A stretch of DNA of 64,000 nt. Source: Enoplolaimus lenunculus (lineage: Eukaryota > Nematoda > Enoplea > Enoplida > Thoracostomopsidae). The DNA lies in contig JASANG010003185.1 of NCBI GenBank assembly GCA_030248215.1, positions 62,001 to 126,000 on the forward strand, given 5' to 3'. Below the pieces are notes generated by a model. It did no database searches, was not told where the DNA came from, and saw only the letters and a program-made list of their open reading frames with translations. Below are positions 34,301 to 45,775 of the stretch, in pieces (position 1 is the stretch's first letter; every line of letters begins with the position of its first letter). Made by a program: the position numbers and the translations under genes.

Positions 34301-34402
34301 GCTAATGTATAGAACAGGGCCGTAACAGCAATATAAGCATATTCCTAAGCCGAAGCCTAAGCCTAAGCGTAACGATGAGCCTATTCCTAAGCCTAAGCCT
34401 TA
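34301..34402 (+). mobile_element. Truncated TelA element
   Basis: Left end GGCTAATGTATAGAACAGGG, CCTAAG units and AACGATGAGCCTATTCC; the right end is missing. Confidence 0.6.
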
Positions 34403-34973
34403 ACGAGTTTGTTTTAGCTGCCCCGAATTAGCTATTTGGCCCGTTTCTGAGCTGGTTTGAGGTGTCTTGTAAAGTTTTGCGCCCTGGCTCACTGGACCTG
34501 GCTGAATCGTCCGCTCCATGAAGTACAATGTCAAAAAATATCGCGAGCGAAAATCCAGGCTACTCTTACTCTTGTTTTAACTCTAGGGTAAAACTGGATA
34601 TCCGTTTCCGGTAAAAATCGGTGTTCGTTTTCGTGTTCGTTATGGAAATAGCGGAAGTTGTGTTATTTCTATGATCAAAAATTTAAGTTGTAAATCACGT
34701 ATATCTCGCAATTTTTCATTACAGATATGCTGTGATTGTTCGAAATAAAACAAAAATTACGAAATTTATCCAAAATCTTAAAATTTTTGGTGAATGCACT
34801 ATTTTTTTGAAATTTTATAAAGCCCGGCGAGTATTTGCATATCTCAATTGTGTTGGCAGAAATTTAAAACGTCTTTGATACTTTTATACAAATATTCCTT
34901 TTCCTTTTCCGTTATTTTCACAATCCGTTTACACCCTGATACATAGGAATATATACACATATACACTGCAAAA

Positions 34974-35172
34974 ATGGTGAGTCAAATGGACTCTCTCCAA
35001 AAAAGGCTTTTTGTGACTACACAAACAGAGGCGAATTCGACTGCGCCGGAGTCAAACGTGTAACTTAGTGAGTCGAATTTTACTCTGGTCGAGTCGAATT
35101 TTGACTCAATTTGTGTAGTCTCGAAAGGTCTATTTCAGAGACAGTCAATTAGACTCACCATTTTTTGCAGTG
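34974..35172. mobile_element. Palindromic TA-flanked MITE
   Basis: Starts CACTGCAAAAATGGTGAGTC and ends CACCATTTTTTGCAGTG; TA on both sides. Confidence 0.75.
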
Positions 35173-35421
35173 TATATAAAAGAATATCAAAACTAAATTC
35201 GGTTAAAGATTGTTCATTCTAGATTGTACAACGTATTGCGTACCTCGTGTTTTATATAGGACATTATTGTATTGTAGCCAAGTTGAACAGTACTAATGTA
35301 CAGTACACGATAATGATGCGGAATCAGCCAAAAATTGATAAACTGTGTTCCTGGCCATACCGACCAATCCAGCTATAAAACAAACGGCATTTAGTCAGTG
35401 TCCTAAGCCGAAGGGTAACCC

Positions 35422-35615
35422 GACCCATGTAAAGATCCGGGGCGGAACATTTTTCTGTGGGACTACAATAGAGTAAGCTTAAGCTTTACACTATTTTTTG
35501 CTTAGCTTAGTCTTAGGTTTAGGAATAAACTCATTCTTACGCTTGAGTTAAGGCTTAGGCTTAGGCTTAGGAATGGGATTACAATATTGTTCAGAATCGG
35601 TTCTTTACATTGGCC
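35422..35615 (-). mobile_element. TelC element
   Basis: Tips GACCCATGTAAAGATCCGGG and GGTTCTTTACATTGGCC; flanks GGGTAACC/GTGTAAGC agree in 6 of 8. Confidence 0.78.
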
Positions 35616-36248
35616 GTGTAAGCTTTACTTAAATGGTGGCTTACAAATTGCAGTGTCGATGTGATTCCGAATTAATATACAAGATGTAAGTCGTCGAGTT
35701 GTCAGGCGAATAATTGTGATAACGACATTATTGCGTACAAAATTACGACATAATTCGTTGCCACTAATTATCTTCTTAAGAACAAAAAAGCTTAATTTTA
35801 GCAGGAGATTTAATTTTGGCGGAAAATTGAAATTTTGGAGGGAAATTCATATTTTGGAGTAAAATTCAAATTTTGGCACACGAAAAACACACGGCTAACA
35901 CACCCTGCCATTTTTCCGACATGTCTTAAGAATAACATGTAAAAAACAACATATTAGCTAAATAGTGTGCAAATAATTATTTAATGCAAAAAATTTACTG
36001 TAATTTTATTGCTATTTTCTAAATAATAACATATGACAAGATTTTTGGAAGTGTCATGAGTTGCGTAGTATAACCTGGGAGGTGCATAATGAATAGTAAC
36101 CACATAATCGGTATTTTATTTCTTAAAGTACACACTTAAAGTTATTACTTGATACCAACAATTTAAATTAGCAGTTTGCCAAATACTCTAAGCAAACGTT
36201 TCAAAAATACAAAATGTTTCTCGTGTTTTGAATAAGCCTGTTGGTGTA

Positions 36249-36448
36249 CACTGCAAAAGATTGTGAGTCAAATTGACTCTCTCCGAAATAGGCTTTTCCT
36301 GACTACACAAACTGAGTTAAAATTCGACTCCGCCTGAGTCAAATTCGACCTAATGTGACCCTGGCGGAGTCGAATTTTGACTCAGTTTGTGTAGTCAGGA
36401 AATGCGTATTTTATAGACATTCAATTTGACTCATCATTTTTTGCAGTA
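36249..36448. mobile_element. Palindromic TA-flanked MITE
   Basis: Starts CACTGCAAAAGATTGTGAGT and ends CATCATTTTTTGCAGTA; TA on the left. Confidence 0.72.
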
Positions 36449-36684
36449 TATTGATGCTGACATAGTATTTTGACAAACGTTCAAAAGCGTTTTACGTGAT
36501 AGTGTTTTGCTACAGTATGACTGTTTACTTTAAGGCTTTACTGCCATACAAAATTAGTGTTTGAAAGATGCGGTTTGAAACACGAAATGCGTTTAAAAAA
36601 GTGTTTCAATTTCGAAGAATTGCTAATGCATCAAGTCAACTCTCGAATCAGAATATTTGCAAGTGGTTAAAAGTTTTAACTTAC

Positions 36685-39644
36685 TGCATAGATAGCAAGA
36701 AATTTCCGAGCATATTCTTCGGCGGCAGACATAAATCTTTGGCCTTCTAAACAGCCCAAGCCTGAAACTTTTTGGGCCCATGTTATCAAATGTTTGGAAC
36801 ATTGGCCAATGTATGGAACAGTGGCGCGGAAGAGTAGTATAAGCATATTCCTAAGCCTAAGCGGAAGAAGAAGCATACATGTAACCCTAAGCCTAAGCCT
36901 AAACCTAAGCATCTACTGCTAGATTGTGATGATGGCCAATGTAATGAACAGGGGCGGAACAGTATTATAAGCACATTCCTCAGCCTAAACCTAAGCCTAA
37001 ACCTAAGCCAAGCAAAAACATTAATCTAAAGCTTAAGTTTACTTAATTGCAGTGGCATTTTTCATCAGCCAATGAGAAAGCGACTACAATAAATTCTGCG
37101 AACCTGCATGGTTATTCACACAAGTGAGCTAAATTCCTAGCTATGATTTATAATCAATTATTTGCAGCTGCAAGTTTTTTTCACGGGATTTTGGGCAAAT
37201 CTTACAAGTGCAAGTTACAGCAAAAAGTTCTCGCAGCAAAACCTTATACGTGTGAATAGGGCTTAAGTTTTTTCTATTCGAACAAAGCTTGAGAACTTTC
37301 AATAGAAAGAAGGGCCGATGCTACTTTAAGTGACGTAACAGTAGATTAAGCGTATATATACCTAAGCTTAAGCCTAAGCCTAAGCGTTACAAGAATGTGT
37401 TCTTAAGCCTATGCGTAAGCTTAAGCAAAAAATGTAATCTAGAATCTAAAGTTACTATTTTATAGACCCACCAATAAGCTGGACACCCCTTAAAGTAACA
37501 TGGGCCAAAAGAAGAATATAATTTCACAAACACTAAAAGCTACATAATATGTATTTCAACAATTAATCTGACTGTGAATCGAATTTGAATAATATTTGAC
37601 TCCTTAACGCAGACATACCAATTACAAAGACGCCACTAAAAATTGGGCAAACAGCTTGATCGTAGATAATTTTTCGGGCAACTGTAGTCATTTTTGTGCC
37701 AGGATGTCTACTGTCCAGCCAAACATACCAATAGTGATTCATCGGACCCAAAACGATGCCCATAATGGTCATTCTCGCTAAAAATATATAATTTACTCTC
37801 CGTTCACAAGTTGAAATTTTGAGTTTTATTGAAAAAATAATTGCAGTTTTGTTGAGCGTAAGCCTAATGCTAAATCTAAGCATAAAAATAGTCTAAAGCT
37901 TTGAGCTACTCTATTGCAGGGAATACGAGGGGGGTGCTAATAAGAGTCCAGGGTCCCTAATTAGAGTATGAATGAATAAATAATTAGTTCATAAACGTCA
38001 ATTACAGTGAACAGATTGTGTAAATGCTTCCAAACTCTATGAGTTTTAAAGAGTTATAGATACTAACTGAGATTTTTTTCATTAACCGTTTCTCACATGA
38101 ATATTTTCAATTTCATATGAGATCCACTTTCAAGGTAGGATTCGATCCCCAGTTTCTCGCATGGGAGGCGTTTACAATCGCCACTCATAAACACTGCTCA
38201 CAGTGTCTGTGTTGCACATGCATTACAATGTATTTAGTTGCTCACAGTATACTCTATGAGTTAAAGGGTTCAGCTCAGTACAGAATATGATCAATTATTC
38301 AAAGTACAACGCTACTTCCCCTCTTATTCGGGTATCTACAGTGCTCATATTTTAAGAACATTGCGGCCAGTATTACAGATAGCATAACATTGTTACGTAT
38401 GCTTAAGCTGTGACGCGTGGTGTATGCATGATATTTAGAAGATTTATAGTACTAACCGCAATGATCTTAAGCGAAAAATTTTCAGTTTACTATCTATAAC
38501 CCCTTCTCACATTGAGTTGACTATGGGCAACTAAGCGCAGTGGACATACGTTAAACAATATATATCGCGCAGTGTTCAACAATTGCAACACGTATACATA
38601 GTACTAAATCACCACAAGACGTGAGAGCCCCCTCGGGCTCGAGCGTCAAGCTCCTATAGCTGAGTGGTCATGGTATACGCCTCCCACTCCAGTCACTGGA
38701 ATTCGAATCCTAGCATAAAAGTAGGGTTCAGATGAAACAGAAAATATTCATGTGATAAAGGGTTAAGCGAAAAATTTTCAGTTTACTAACTTTAAATTTG
38801 TTGCGTCTCTGTTGTTTTTATTTTTAATGAACTAAAAGTTTTGTGCTTTACGGAGAAGTTATTAATTGCGCCTCTTAGAATCGGTACAGAAGTACACACA
38901 AAAAACATTTTCTAATATTCAAGAAGTGTTTTCTGAAATTCAAGACAATTATGTCTTAATCTGGCCTCCAGACATATATATCTTCAATGCAAGACATTAG
39001 TTTTTAAATTTTTTCAGAAATCTGTGTCTGAAATTTTTAACAATTAAATGTCTTAAATTTATGAGTGCGTTTCAGAAACGATTAAGGCAAATATAATTGA
39101 AATACAAGGCAAATATGTCTGAAATAAAAGACTTGTTTTGCTGATTTTTGACACATATATCTTTGAAAAAAGATTTGCCTGGGAAGGAATTTCTTGAGGC
39201 TAAGACTTCTATGTTTTAACCATTTCAGACACAATTTCTAAGCTTTTTAAGGCTATTAATGCACGAAATAACAAGACATTTAATGGCTTGAAAATTAAAG
39301 AAAGTAGGAGTCTTGAAATTTCAACACAATCTATTTTTGTGTAGGGCAAGTTCAATGCAATACATCTGATGAATTACAAACTTTACCAGCCGCTGTTTTA
39401 ACAGCACCAAACCTATCAAGAAATGGTTGTATGCTACACACATTTGAGAATATAAGGGCACTAAACACAACATACCTGTTCGTTCCCAATCATACAGTTT
39501 TCCATTACGGTTAACATGAATTCCTATCATTTGTTGCGCAATATCGCCAGCTCCAAGTAAACCAGCACATGTCACAGTATTCGCGAGCAAAAGGTGCTGT
39601 TTGAAAAATTGACTGAATCGACGAGCGGCGAATTTCAAAGCCAT
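36685..39644 (-). CDS. MPV17L2: MPV17/PMP22-family membrane protein, MPV17L2-like (3' end not found)
   Basis: Family members are small multi-pass proteins, mostly of the mitochondrial inner membrane; MPV17L2 is tied to mitoribosome assembly. Exons: 39476-39644 (ATG at 39642-39644), 37619-37777, 36685-36761, joining in phase with GT-AG introns. Exon 1 encodes MALKFAARRFSQFFKQHLLL then TVTCAGLLGAGDIAQQM, the family's first helix with its GxGD motif. Exon 2 carries RTARMTIMGIVLGPMNHYWY and VWLDSRHPG, the family signature G-P-x-x-H-x-W-Y-x-x-L-D. Exon 3 encodes GLGCLEGQRFMSAAEEYARK, close to vertebrate MPV17L2. About 134 residues are covered; the usual last exon (W-x-V-W-P...NF...P...R) was not found downstream to 29.3 kb, so the model is 3' incomplete. 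Mobile elements fill both introns. Confidence 0.82.
36776..37060 (+). mobile_element. Cluster of Tel remnants, including a tip-only relic
   Basis: 36776-36808 holds both tips of a TelB (GGCCCATGTTA and AACATTGGCC) with only 12 bases between. A truncated TelA starts from the same GGCC (GGCCAATGTATGGAACAGTG), and a third left end at about 36934 (GGCCAATGTAATGAACAGGG) carries CCTAAA/CCTAAG units. Confidence 0.65.
37313..37506 (+). mobile_element. TelB element
   Basis: Tips GGCCGATGCTACTTTAAGTG and TTAAAGTAACATGGGCC; 8-bp duplication GAAAGAAG/AAAAGAAG (7 of 8). Lies in the second intron of the MPV17L2-like gene. Confidence 0.85.
37915..38340. mobile_element. CCCGAATAAGA-tip element split by a TTAA element
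   Basis: Left part (GGGGTGCTAATAAGAGTCCA) and right part (CTTATTCGGGTATCTACAGTG) match the ends of the 42786-43233 family. The TTAA-type element 38096-38268 is inserted between them. Confidence 0.5.
38096..38268 (-). mobile_element. TTAA-type element, tRNA-like core shortened
   Basis: Left TTAA (38092-38095) with CGTTTCTCACATGAATATTT; right end GAGTTAAAGGG. The middle of the tRNA-like part is missing compared with the other copies. Confidence 0.55.
38501..38762 (+). mobile_element. TTAA-type element with tRNA-like core and 26-bp flanking direct repeats
   Basis: Tips CCCCTTCTCACATTG and CATGTGATAAAGGG. The core has ATAGCTGAGTGGTCA and GGAATTCGAATCC (A/B-box-like). The 26 bases beginning TTAAGCGAAAAATTTTCAGT occur on both sides (38467-38492 and 38763-38788). 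Confidence 0.65.
38892..39343. mobile_element. TTAAGACAT-word element with CTACACAAAAA tips
   Basis: Left end TACACACAAAAAACATTTTC and right end CAATCTATTTTTGTGTAG, inverted. The interior repeats AAGACAT/ATGTCTT words. Lies in the first intron of the MPV17L2-like gene. Confidence 0.6.
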
Positions 39645-40195
39645 TACGCGATACTGCCCTTGACGGTTCGATGCTTGGTATACTCAATCACATTTTGAAC
39701 GAAAAACAATTTAATTTGCAATATTTAGGATGTCATATTTTAAAATTAAATCACGTTTAATACTTTTAAATTTATAAACCGGAACAGCAATTCGAACCAG
39801 TATTTTTGAAGATTTGTTTGGCCATTAACATACATTTACATGAGGTTCAAACTGCTAGACATATGTAAAATCAATCTATCGTAGCACATGTTAGCAAGCT
39901 TTCTTATCTGCACGGCTTAACTTTACGACTACAGTAGACGAGACCCCCACGAAGAAAAAGTTTAATAATAATCTCAGTGGGCATGCAAGTCGAAGGGACC
40001 CTAGTTAATATGGAGGGCGACCGCCTTCACACCCACACCACCACACTAAGCGATTATTGGGACGGTCAAAATGTTTAATGAAGTGGTACCATGAAGCTGT
40101 ATATTTTGAGCCCAAGTATGACAACCGCTTAGTGCAAGTTGCAAGGGACGCGGTATCACCCTGATGTGGTTTGAGTCTTTGTATTGAATTGAAAA

Positions 40196-40426
40196 AGAAC
40201 TGAACTGAAAGAATATTTTCTATTTCATCTGAGGCTTATTTTTATGCTAGGATTCGAACTCCAGTGAGACTGGTGTGGGAGGCGTTTACCATCACCAACC
40301 AGTTCACGTCTTGTGGTTATTTAGTACTATGTATAAGTGTTGCAATCGTTAAACACTGTGCGATATATTATTTAACGTATATACACTGCGTTGAGGTGCC
40401 CATAGTCAACTCTATGTGAAAAGGGG
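40196..40426 (-). mobile_element. TTAA-type element with tRNA-like core
   Basis: Right TTAA at 40427-40430 after GTGAAAAGGGG; the left tip is degraded. Contains GGATTCGAACTCC and ACCAGTTCACGTCTTGTGG. Confidence 0.58.
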
Positions 40427-40536
40427 TTAATTACAATTGTTTCGGAGAAGCAAAAAAGTGGCAAAAGTTCTGGTGTCAATATAAACCATAATGAGGCAAA
40501 AACTTTATGTTGCCCTTCGAACAAACAAAGTGCATT

Positions 40537-40786
40537 CACTGTAAAGTTCAGTGAGTTGATTTTAACTCAGAATGAGTTGAATTACACAGTCTGAGTTAGG
40601 ACTATCAGAACTCAGAATTTTGAGTTGATTCAATTCATTCTTAATTGATTAAACAACTCACCCATGAGTCTACTCAACTCAGAGTGAGAATCAACACTCA
40701 GAGTGAGTTAATGTTTACTGACATTAATTCAGAAATAACCAACTCGCTACGTGAATTGATTAATCAGCTTCCTGGAATTTACAGTG
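40537..40786. mobile_element. CACTGTAAA palindromic element, GAGTTGA words
   Basis: Starts CACTGTAAAGTTCAGTGAGT and ends CTGGAATTTACAGTG, with many GAGTTGATT/AATTCAACTC words inverted. It resembles the CACTGTAAAAAATGG family in tips but has another interior. Confidence 0.6.
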
Positions 40787-41539
40787 TTGTAATGGATGCT
40801 AAATTGTCTTAATTGTTTTAGTTTCAGTGGCATATATGTCGCGACTGGTTGTATTCGGAGTTGAGCTGTACATAAAAGAGTTGAAGAAAGCTGTCTCTTC
40901 CCAAAATTGCAAATCAAGTCAGTATTAATGTCTTAAATATTCTCCCTTGCTATGCTTGTTAGAAGTAATTTTGCCAATGTATAGATGAGTACCGTAAAAC
41001 AGTATATAAGCATACTCCTTCTAAGCCAAAGTGTCTGCGTAAAACTTAATTTGACTACAGGGCCGGATTACCATGGTGGGAGGCCCGTGGCCCGTAAGAC
41101 TAGCTAGCACCCATTTATTAACCACATTTTATACACCTGAACTTATAATGACAAATTGTAATGAAATAAATTGTACCACAAGTACGAAACAAAATTTACG
41201 GCTCAGAGACATTTTTAGATTTTATTCAGGAGCAAAAATGCGCGAGGATATCGTCTTGAATATCAGACAATTAATAGACTTAAATAGTTGTGAAATTTGC
41301 GTCTAAAATAGCTAAAACATAAATGTTTTATATTGAAAAAATTGCTATTGCCAATTTTTAAGACAAAAATATCTTCCTTTAAGGAAAGAATTGTTTTATA
41401 TTCAGAAATTAATTGCCTGGTTTTGTTGAATTAAACAAACTGCTTCGTTTATATTGTTATAAGATTGTATACAAATAATCGAATTTTAAAGATAAGTCGG
41501 GTTTTAAGCTCCGGTTCTCCCAGCCTAAGTTTACGTCTT

Positions 41540-41655
41540 GGATATATATATATCTATATATATCTATATATATTATATATATATGTATATATATATATAT
41601 ATATCTATATATATTATATAGATATGTATATATATATGTATATATATATATAGTT
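41540..41655. repeat. AT-rich microsatellite
   Basis: Almost pure TA/TATC/TATG dinucleotide-type repeat; the open frames over it are artefacts. Confidence 0.95.
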
Positions 41656-42470
41656 GTAATTTTAGGGAATTGGCCGAGCTTGACCACCAATTTTGAAGGC
41701 GGTTTTCCTAAAAAATGGTTGTGTCCAAGACTATATTTGTATGGAAAATCAGCAAAACAATCTTTTATTCAGACATATTTGTCTAATAAATTTCACTGTC
41801 AGAACTACTCGTCTGAATCGTTTATGAAACAGAATCTTAAATTTTTGTCTTTGTGATAAAAATTTTAGACACATATTGCTGAAAGATTTGAGACATAAGA
41901 GTCTGAAGTTTATGATATATGTCTCGAGTCTGTGTTGAGACATAACTATCTTAAATTTCAGACAATATTTCTAGAATATCAGATTGTTAATGCAAGGGCA
42001 TCTTAGGTTTGAGAGCAGCGTTCCTGTCTCGATTTCAGCTAACCTGATTGTGCAACTTTCCATCGCAAAACTATAAGTTTTAAAATCGCCAAAGATTGGT
42101 AGCGGAAAGTACATTGCACACCCTTGTATATAAGCGAGCCGAAAAGCGCAGTGACAGTACTCCCTAAAAATCTCATAGTGGTTGTGATGGCTTGTTATAG
42201 AAACATATGGTCAGTTTTCGGTTGGCCCCATTTTTGATGGTAAGCAGGGCCCCGGGCTCCCTGCCCCCCTCTTTAATCCGGCGCTGCTTATGTATGCAAC
42301 AGGGTACTAACAGTCGTACAAGCATACTCGTAAACCTAAGCCTAGTGTGACAAATTTTCTCAACAGGTTTTCTGAACTATGTATCCTGTCTACATCCATG
42401 ACTGACCTAAAACAATATTACAAAATTCACAATGAATATATTGGCCAATCTCGAATGAAATTATTCTTGC

Positions 42471-43770
42471 TTAATCTGTCTTGTGCGGTGTGATAAAAAC
42501 CAATGCTACTTCCCTTCCAGTCGCTTCACTTGCTGCCAATCTAATTACACCACTACCAACCAAGGCAGTAGAACTTTGTGTACCTCGAGCATAGTGAATA
42601 TCAATCCTGATCTGTTCATCAAATAAAGGCAAAACTTTCACGAAGAACACAGTTGACTCAGCTGCATTTTTGGTCGTAAATTTTAGGTTGCCACAAAATG
42701 TAAAACAATTGATAACCGCGACGGTAATTACTGTTTTTCGCGACAAAATTAAAATATTTCTGAGCAGAATAAATTGTTTTGATTATGTACTGTCGTAACC
42801 CGAATGAGAGGGAGGTAATAAGATGGGGTTCCCATTTTGAGCCCCAATCAATAGGAGTTCGTATCACTATGATACGAATCCGTAAGCGGATAGAGTCCCT
42901 AAACTCTAATTAGAGACCATAAATGTCAATTGTCCTAATTGTAGCGTATAAATGATTCCCGGACCAAATAAAGTCGGGTTCGAAGTTGTAAAGCGTATTT
43001 AAGTTTTGTAAGTAACATTCCAAAGTATAAGCTTGCATTATCGCTCATGCTTTTGATGCAAAGCAAAGAACATTTAATTCAACCGATAGTTGGAATACCG
43101 GATATATCAGTAACGAAGGGTGGCGAAGGGCGGGTTGAAAATAAATAACAGTACGTAACCGAATAACAGGAGGGTACCCTCTGGAGAGACCAAATAAATA
43201 TCAGACCACTTCTCATTCGGGTCACTACAGTGTTCAATTAAGCCCTTAGACCTTTTGCTGCTATAGCAACAAAATACTGAAATTAAGCGCTTGGCATACG
43301 CAATGCAAGGCAATATGACGGAATTAAAAGATACGTAAACGCACACGTCGCATTAATTTTAAATCAATACTTGAGCACGTACAGAGTTAAAACAATGCTA
43401 ACCTGTAAAATTCTGAAGCAGAACCGATTAAAACTATGACACAAATTAACAACATTGTTTAAGGAAAGTGTATCTCTGAAAACACAGCATATCATAAAAA
43501 ATGTCCTTGGGGAAATTAAAGCTTGGTAAAATTTGAGACTTAAATCACAGAGAGGATTAGCTTCTAAATTGTGTCTGCCTGCTGCGGATTTTGGATCAAA
43601 AATATCAGAATCCTTCACAAGATTAAAACTTGACGATGACATTTTAGCACTGGTGTACCGTAGATACGTACAACTGAAGTTAAAATGTGCATTATCGTTA
43701 GTCAGAACCAGAACAGGTATTTTGTAAAACTCGTTTGGAATAACAATGTTTTTCAGGGATATTGCACACT
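42471..43770 (-). CDS. Unidentified minus-strand gene candidate
   Basis: Two stretches look more protein-like than their surroundings. The frame ending with a TAA at 42471-42473 contains AESTVFFVKVLPLFDEQIRI after a possible acceptor, then ALVGSGVIRLAASEATGREV and FITPHKTD; the spacing is faintly like the end of a C2 domain. At 43765 down to about 43670 a frame reads CAISLKNIVIPNEFYKIPVL and LTNDNAHFNFSCTYLR between a GCCAG acceptor and a possible GTACAC donor. A TIR element (42786-43233) lies between them. I do not recognise the family and could not build a consistent exon chain, so these could be chance frames. Confidence 0.22.
42786..43233. mobile_element. Inverted-repeat element with CCCGAATGAGA tips
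   Basis: Left end ACTGTCGTAACCCGAATGAG and right end CTCATTCGGGTCACTACAGT are inverted repeats. A reverse-oriented relative is at 2740-3120 and a split one at 37915-38340. Confidence 0.6.
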
Positions 43771-45004
43771 GGCCACTGAGCCACACTTCAAGTTATCATC
43801 AGGTTCAGACTAAAGTCGTAGCAAAAATATATATAAGTGCTCAACACAAAGGTTTAAGCAAAATAGATACCCACTTCCAGCTTCGGGTCACAGTGTTTTT
43901 GCGGTACAAAAGCTGTGGAGTAGGGAGCAAAAAATAAGTTTTCAAACCAGGACAAAATTTTTCCATGCAAGGTGGGAGGAAACCCGCAAGAGATCCGAAA
44001 ATCAAAATTTTCATCAAAATTTAAATTTGTTGATATAAATACCACGTTAGTGCCACAGTTTTGAGACTAGCATGAACTACAAGCGCAACAAATGGCGATT
44101 GCGAATCTAAATATATGTAAGCCAGAAACCCTGAGACAGTAAAGAAAACGTTCCAAAAATGAGTACTGTACGGTACATGTGATGAAATCATTTGAAATTT
44201 ATTGCTGAGCGCGAAATTTGAAATAAAATAGGCATGTTGCGCTATTACAATGCATGTCCCGTGTTGTATTAATATGTTTCTTTCTTAAAAGAGTTTAAAC
44301 ATGTAGCTAGTAATGTTTTATACTGTGGGTGTTTTAATAACAACATGTAGTGGAAGCAAAAGATTAAAATATTGTTTTGTTGCGTAAGTGTCTTCAGCTA
44401 TGAAACTGCCTGTTAAAGGACAATTGTTGACACGACGAATGTAAAACACATTTGGCGTTATTCTAGTTAAGTTTAGTGTATAACAGCGATTCAAGTGAGT
44501 GTCAGTGAATAACACCTATTACTTGTGTGCCACTGCCGCAAGTTATTTGTTACAAAATTCGTTTCTTATTTTATCTTTGGGGTACAGATTCAGTATTAGC
44601 AATTTGTGCATGTGCTAAAATTATGAGTTTCCAACGACACTGACGGCACATGTGCACGGTAAAGTGTATGTAATGGAAAAAGATTGCTATATATGGGCGG
44701 TTTAGAAGTAGTAAGCTTGACACGAGTGCAAGAGCGCCGTGGTTCGATTTGTAGTGGGGTCCTTAACTTTGTGCAAAACTTGGAACAGGGGTCGTGCAGA
44801 CCGTATAGTTCCAACAGAAACTACATGTTTTAAAGTTGTGGAACAGAGGGTTTGGGGCTATACCATACGGTATTATTGGCAGGACCAGTATAAATATAAA
44901 CTCCAAAAGTTTGTATCAAGTTTCACTTGAAGGCAGGTACGGCCGGATAAGATCCGGATAGTGAATTTTTACCGGAACTGGAACCGGATACTAACTGTCA
45001 GTCT

Positions 45005-45310
45005 AGGTAGGAACCAAGGGACATCAGACCTTTTTACTAAGCAGCTGGAAAAGCGGGCTAGAGCGGGGATCGAACTCTCAGCCTACGGATTCTTAAAGCG
45101 AGAACTCTACCACTGCGCCACGTAGCCCGCCTCTCCAACTGCATTTTTCGTCGATTATATGTGTCGACCGTATGCTGCCAGCTAGCATACATACAGTGCA
45201 CTGCACTATATTTAACGGACAAGCATGTCTCACATGCTTACAGGCCCTTATTTTCAACAAGGTCGTCCCTGGACCGTCCATCCTATTTTCGACTGGATAC
45301 CGTGCTCATA
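45005..45310 (-). mobile_element. tRNA-derived SINE-like copy
   Basis: Complement of the 18825-19405 family: GGGATCGAACTCTC (B-box-like), CTCTACCACTGCGCCACG (A-box-like), then TGTCGACCGTATGC. A partial repeat of its GTAGGAACCGGGACATCAGA end follows at about 45360. Confidence 0.62.
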
Positions 45311-45697
45311 ACGCGGCAATTTGCCATTGTGCTCACGGCGTAGCCCCCATGTCTGTCTAGGTAGGAACCGGGACATCAGACCTTTTAACATATTTAACGG
45401 ACAAGCATGTCTCACATCCTTACACTAACCTGATAGAGCATCTAAATTTGTGCACTGATTGAAGTATTTGACTCGCGTATGTTTACTGAACTAGAATGTA
45501 ATTCTTGGTTTAAATTTTTTTATTTTTTCTGCAATGTATGTATCAAAACTTGAACTTTGTGACATGCGGTTGCATGGAAACAAAATAAAACTTCATTCTG
45601 ATGCTGCGCATCGGTTAAAACAGTGATGGATATGTAGTGCCTTGTGAGTGTAATGTTGCGGTTCTTACAAAGTATAAAACCTCAAACCTCAGCAGTT

Positions 45698-45775
45698 GAT
45701 TGCGACTCGGCTCGCTTAGCGGTAGCGCGCTGGACTGAGAATCTGTCGGTCGTGGGATCGAAACCTCGTAGAACA
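45698..45775 (+). other. tRNA-like sequence
   Basis: GCTCGCTTAGCGGTAGCGCG resembles an A box and D arm, and GTGGGATCGAAACCTCG a B box and T arm, with an anticodon-arm-like CTGGACTGAGAATC between. The acceptor stem is not convincing, so this is probably a tRNA-derived repeat or pseudogene. Confidence 0.45.

Larger units (their letters stand above)
29296..36684. other. Region with no recognised gene between the cadherin and the MPV17L2-like gene
   Basis: I found no convincing exon here. It holds the Tel elements, palindromic MITEs and TTAA elements listed separately. The missing last exon of the MPV17L2-like gene would be expected in this stretch on the minus strand. Frames such as the one at 31145-31408 have no recognisable family. 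Confidence 0.5.

Noticed and set aside
29296-36684. Retrovirus-like, LTR or other capsid-bearing element
   Set aside because: I looked for long direct terminal repeats and polymerase-like motifs in the gene-poor stretches here and elsewhere and saw none; the repeats are short DNA-transposon or tRNA-related types.
41457-41690. Tyr/Ile-rich frames on both strands
   Set aside because: They cover the TA microsatellite.
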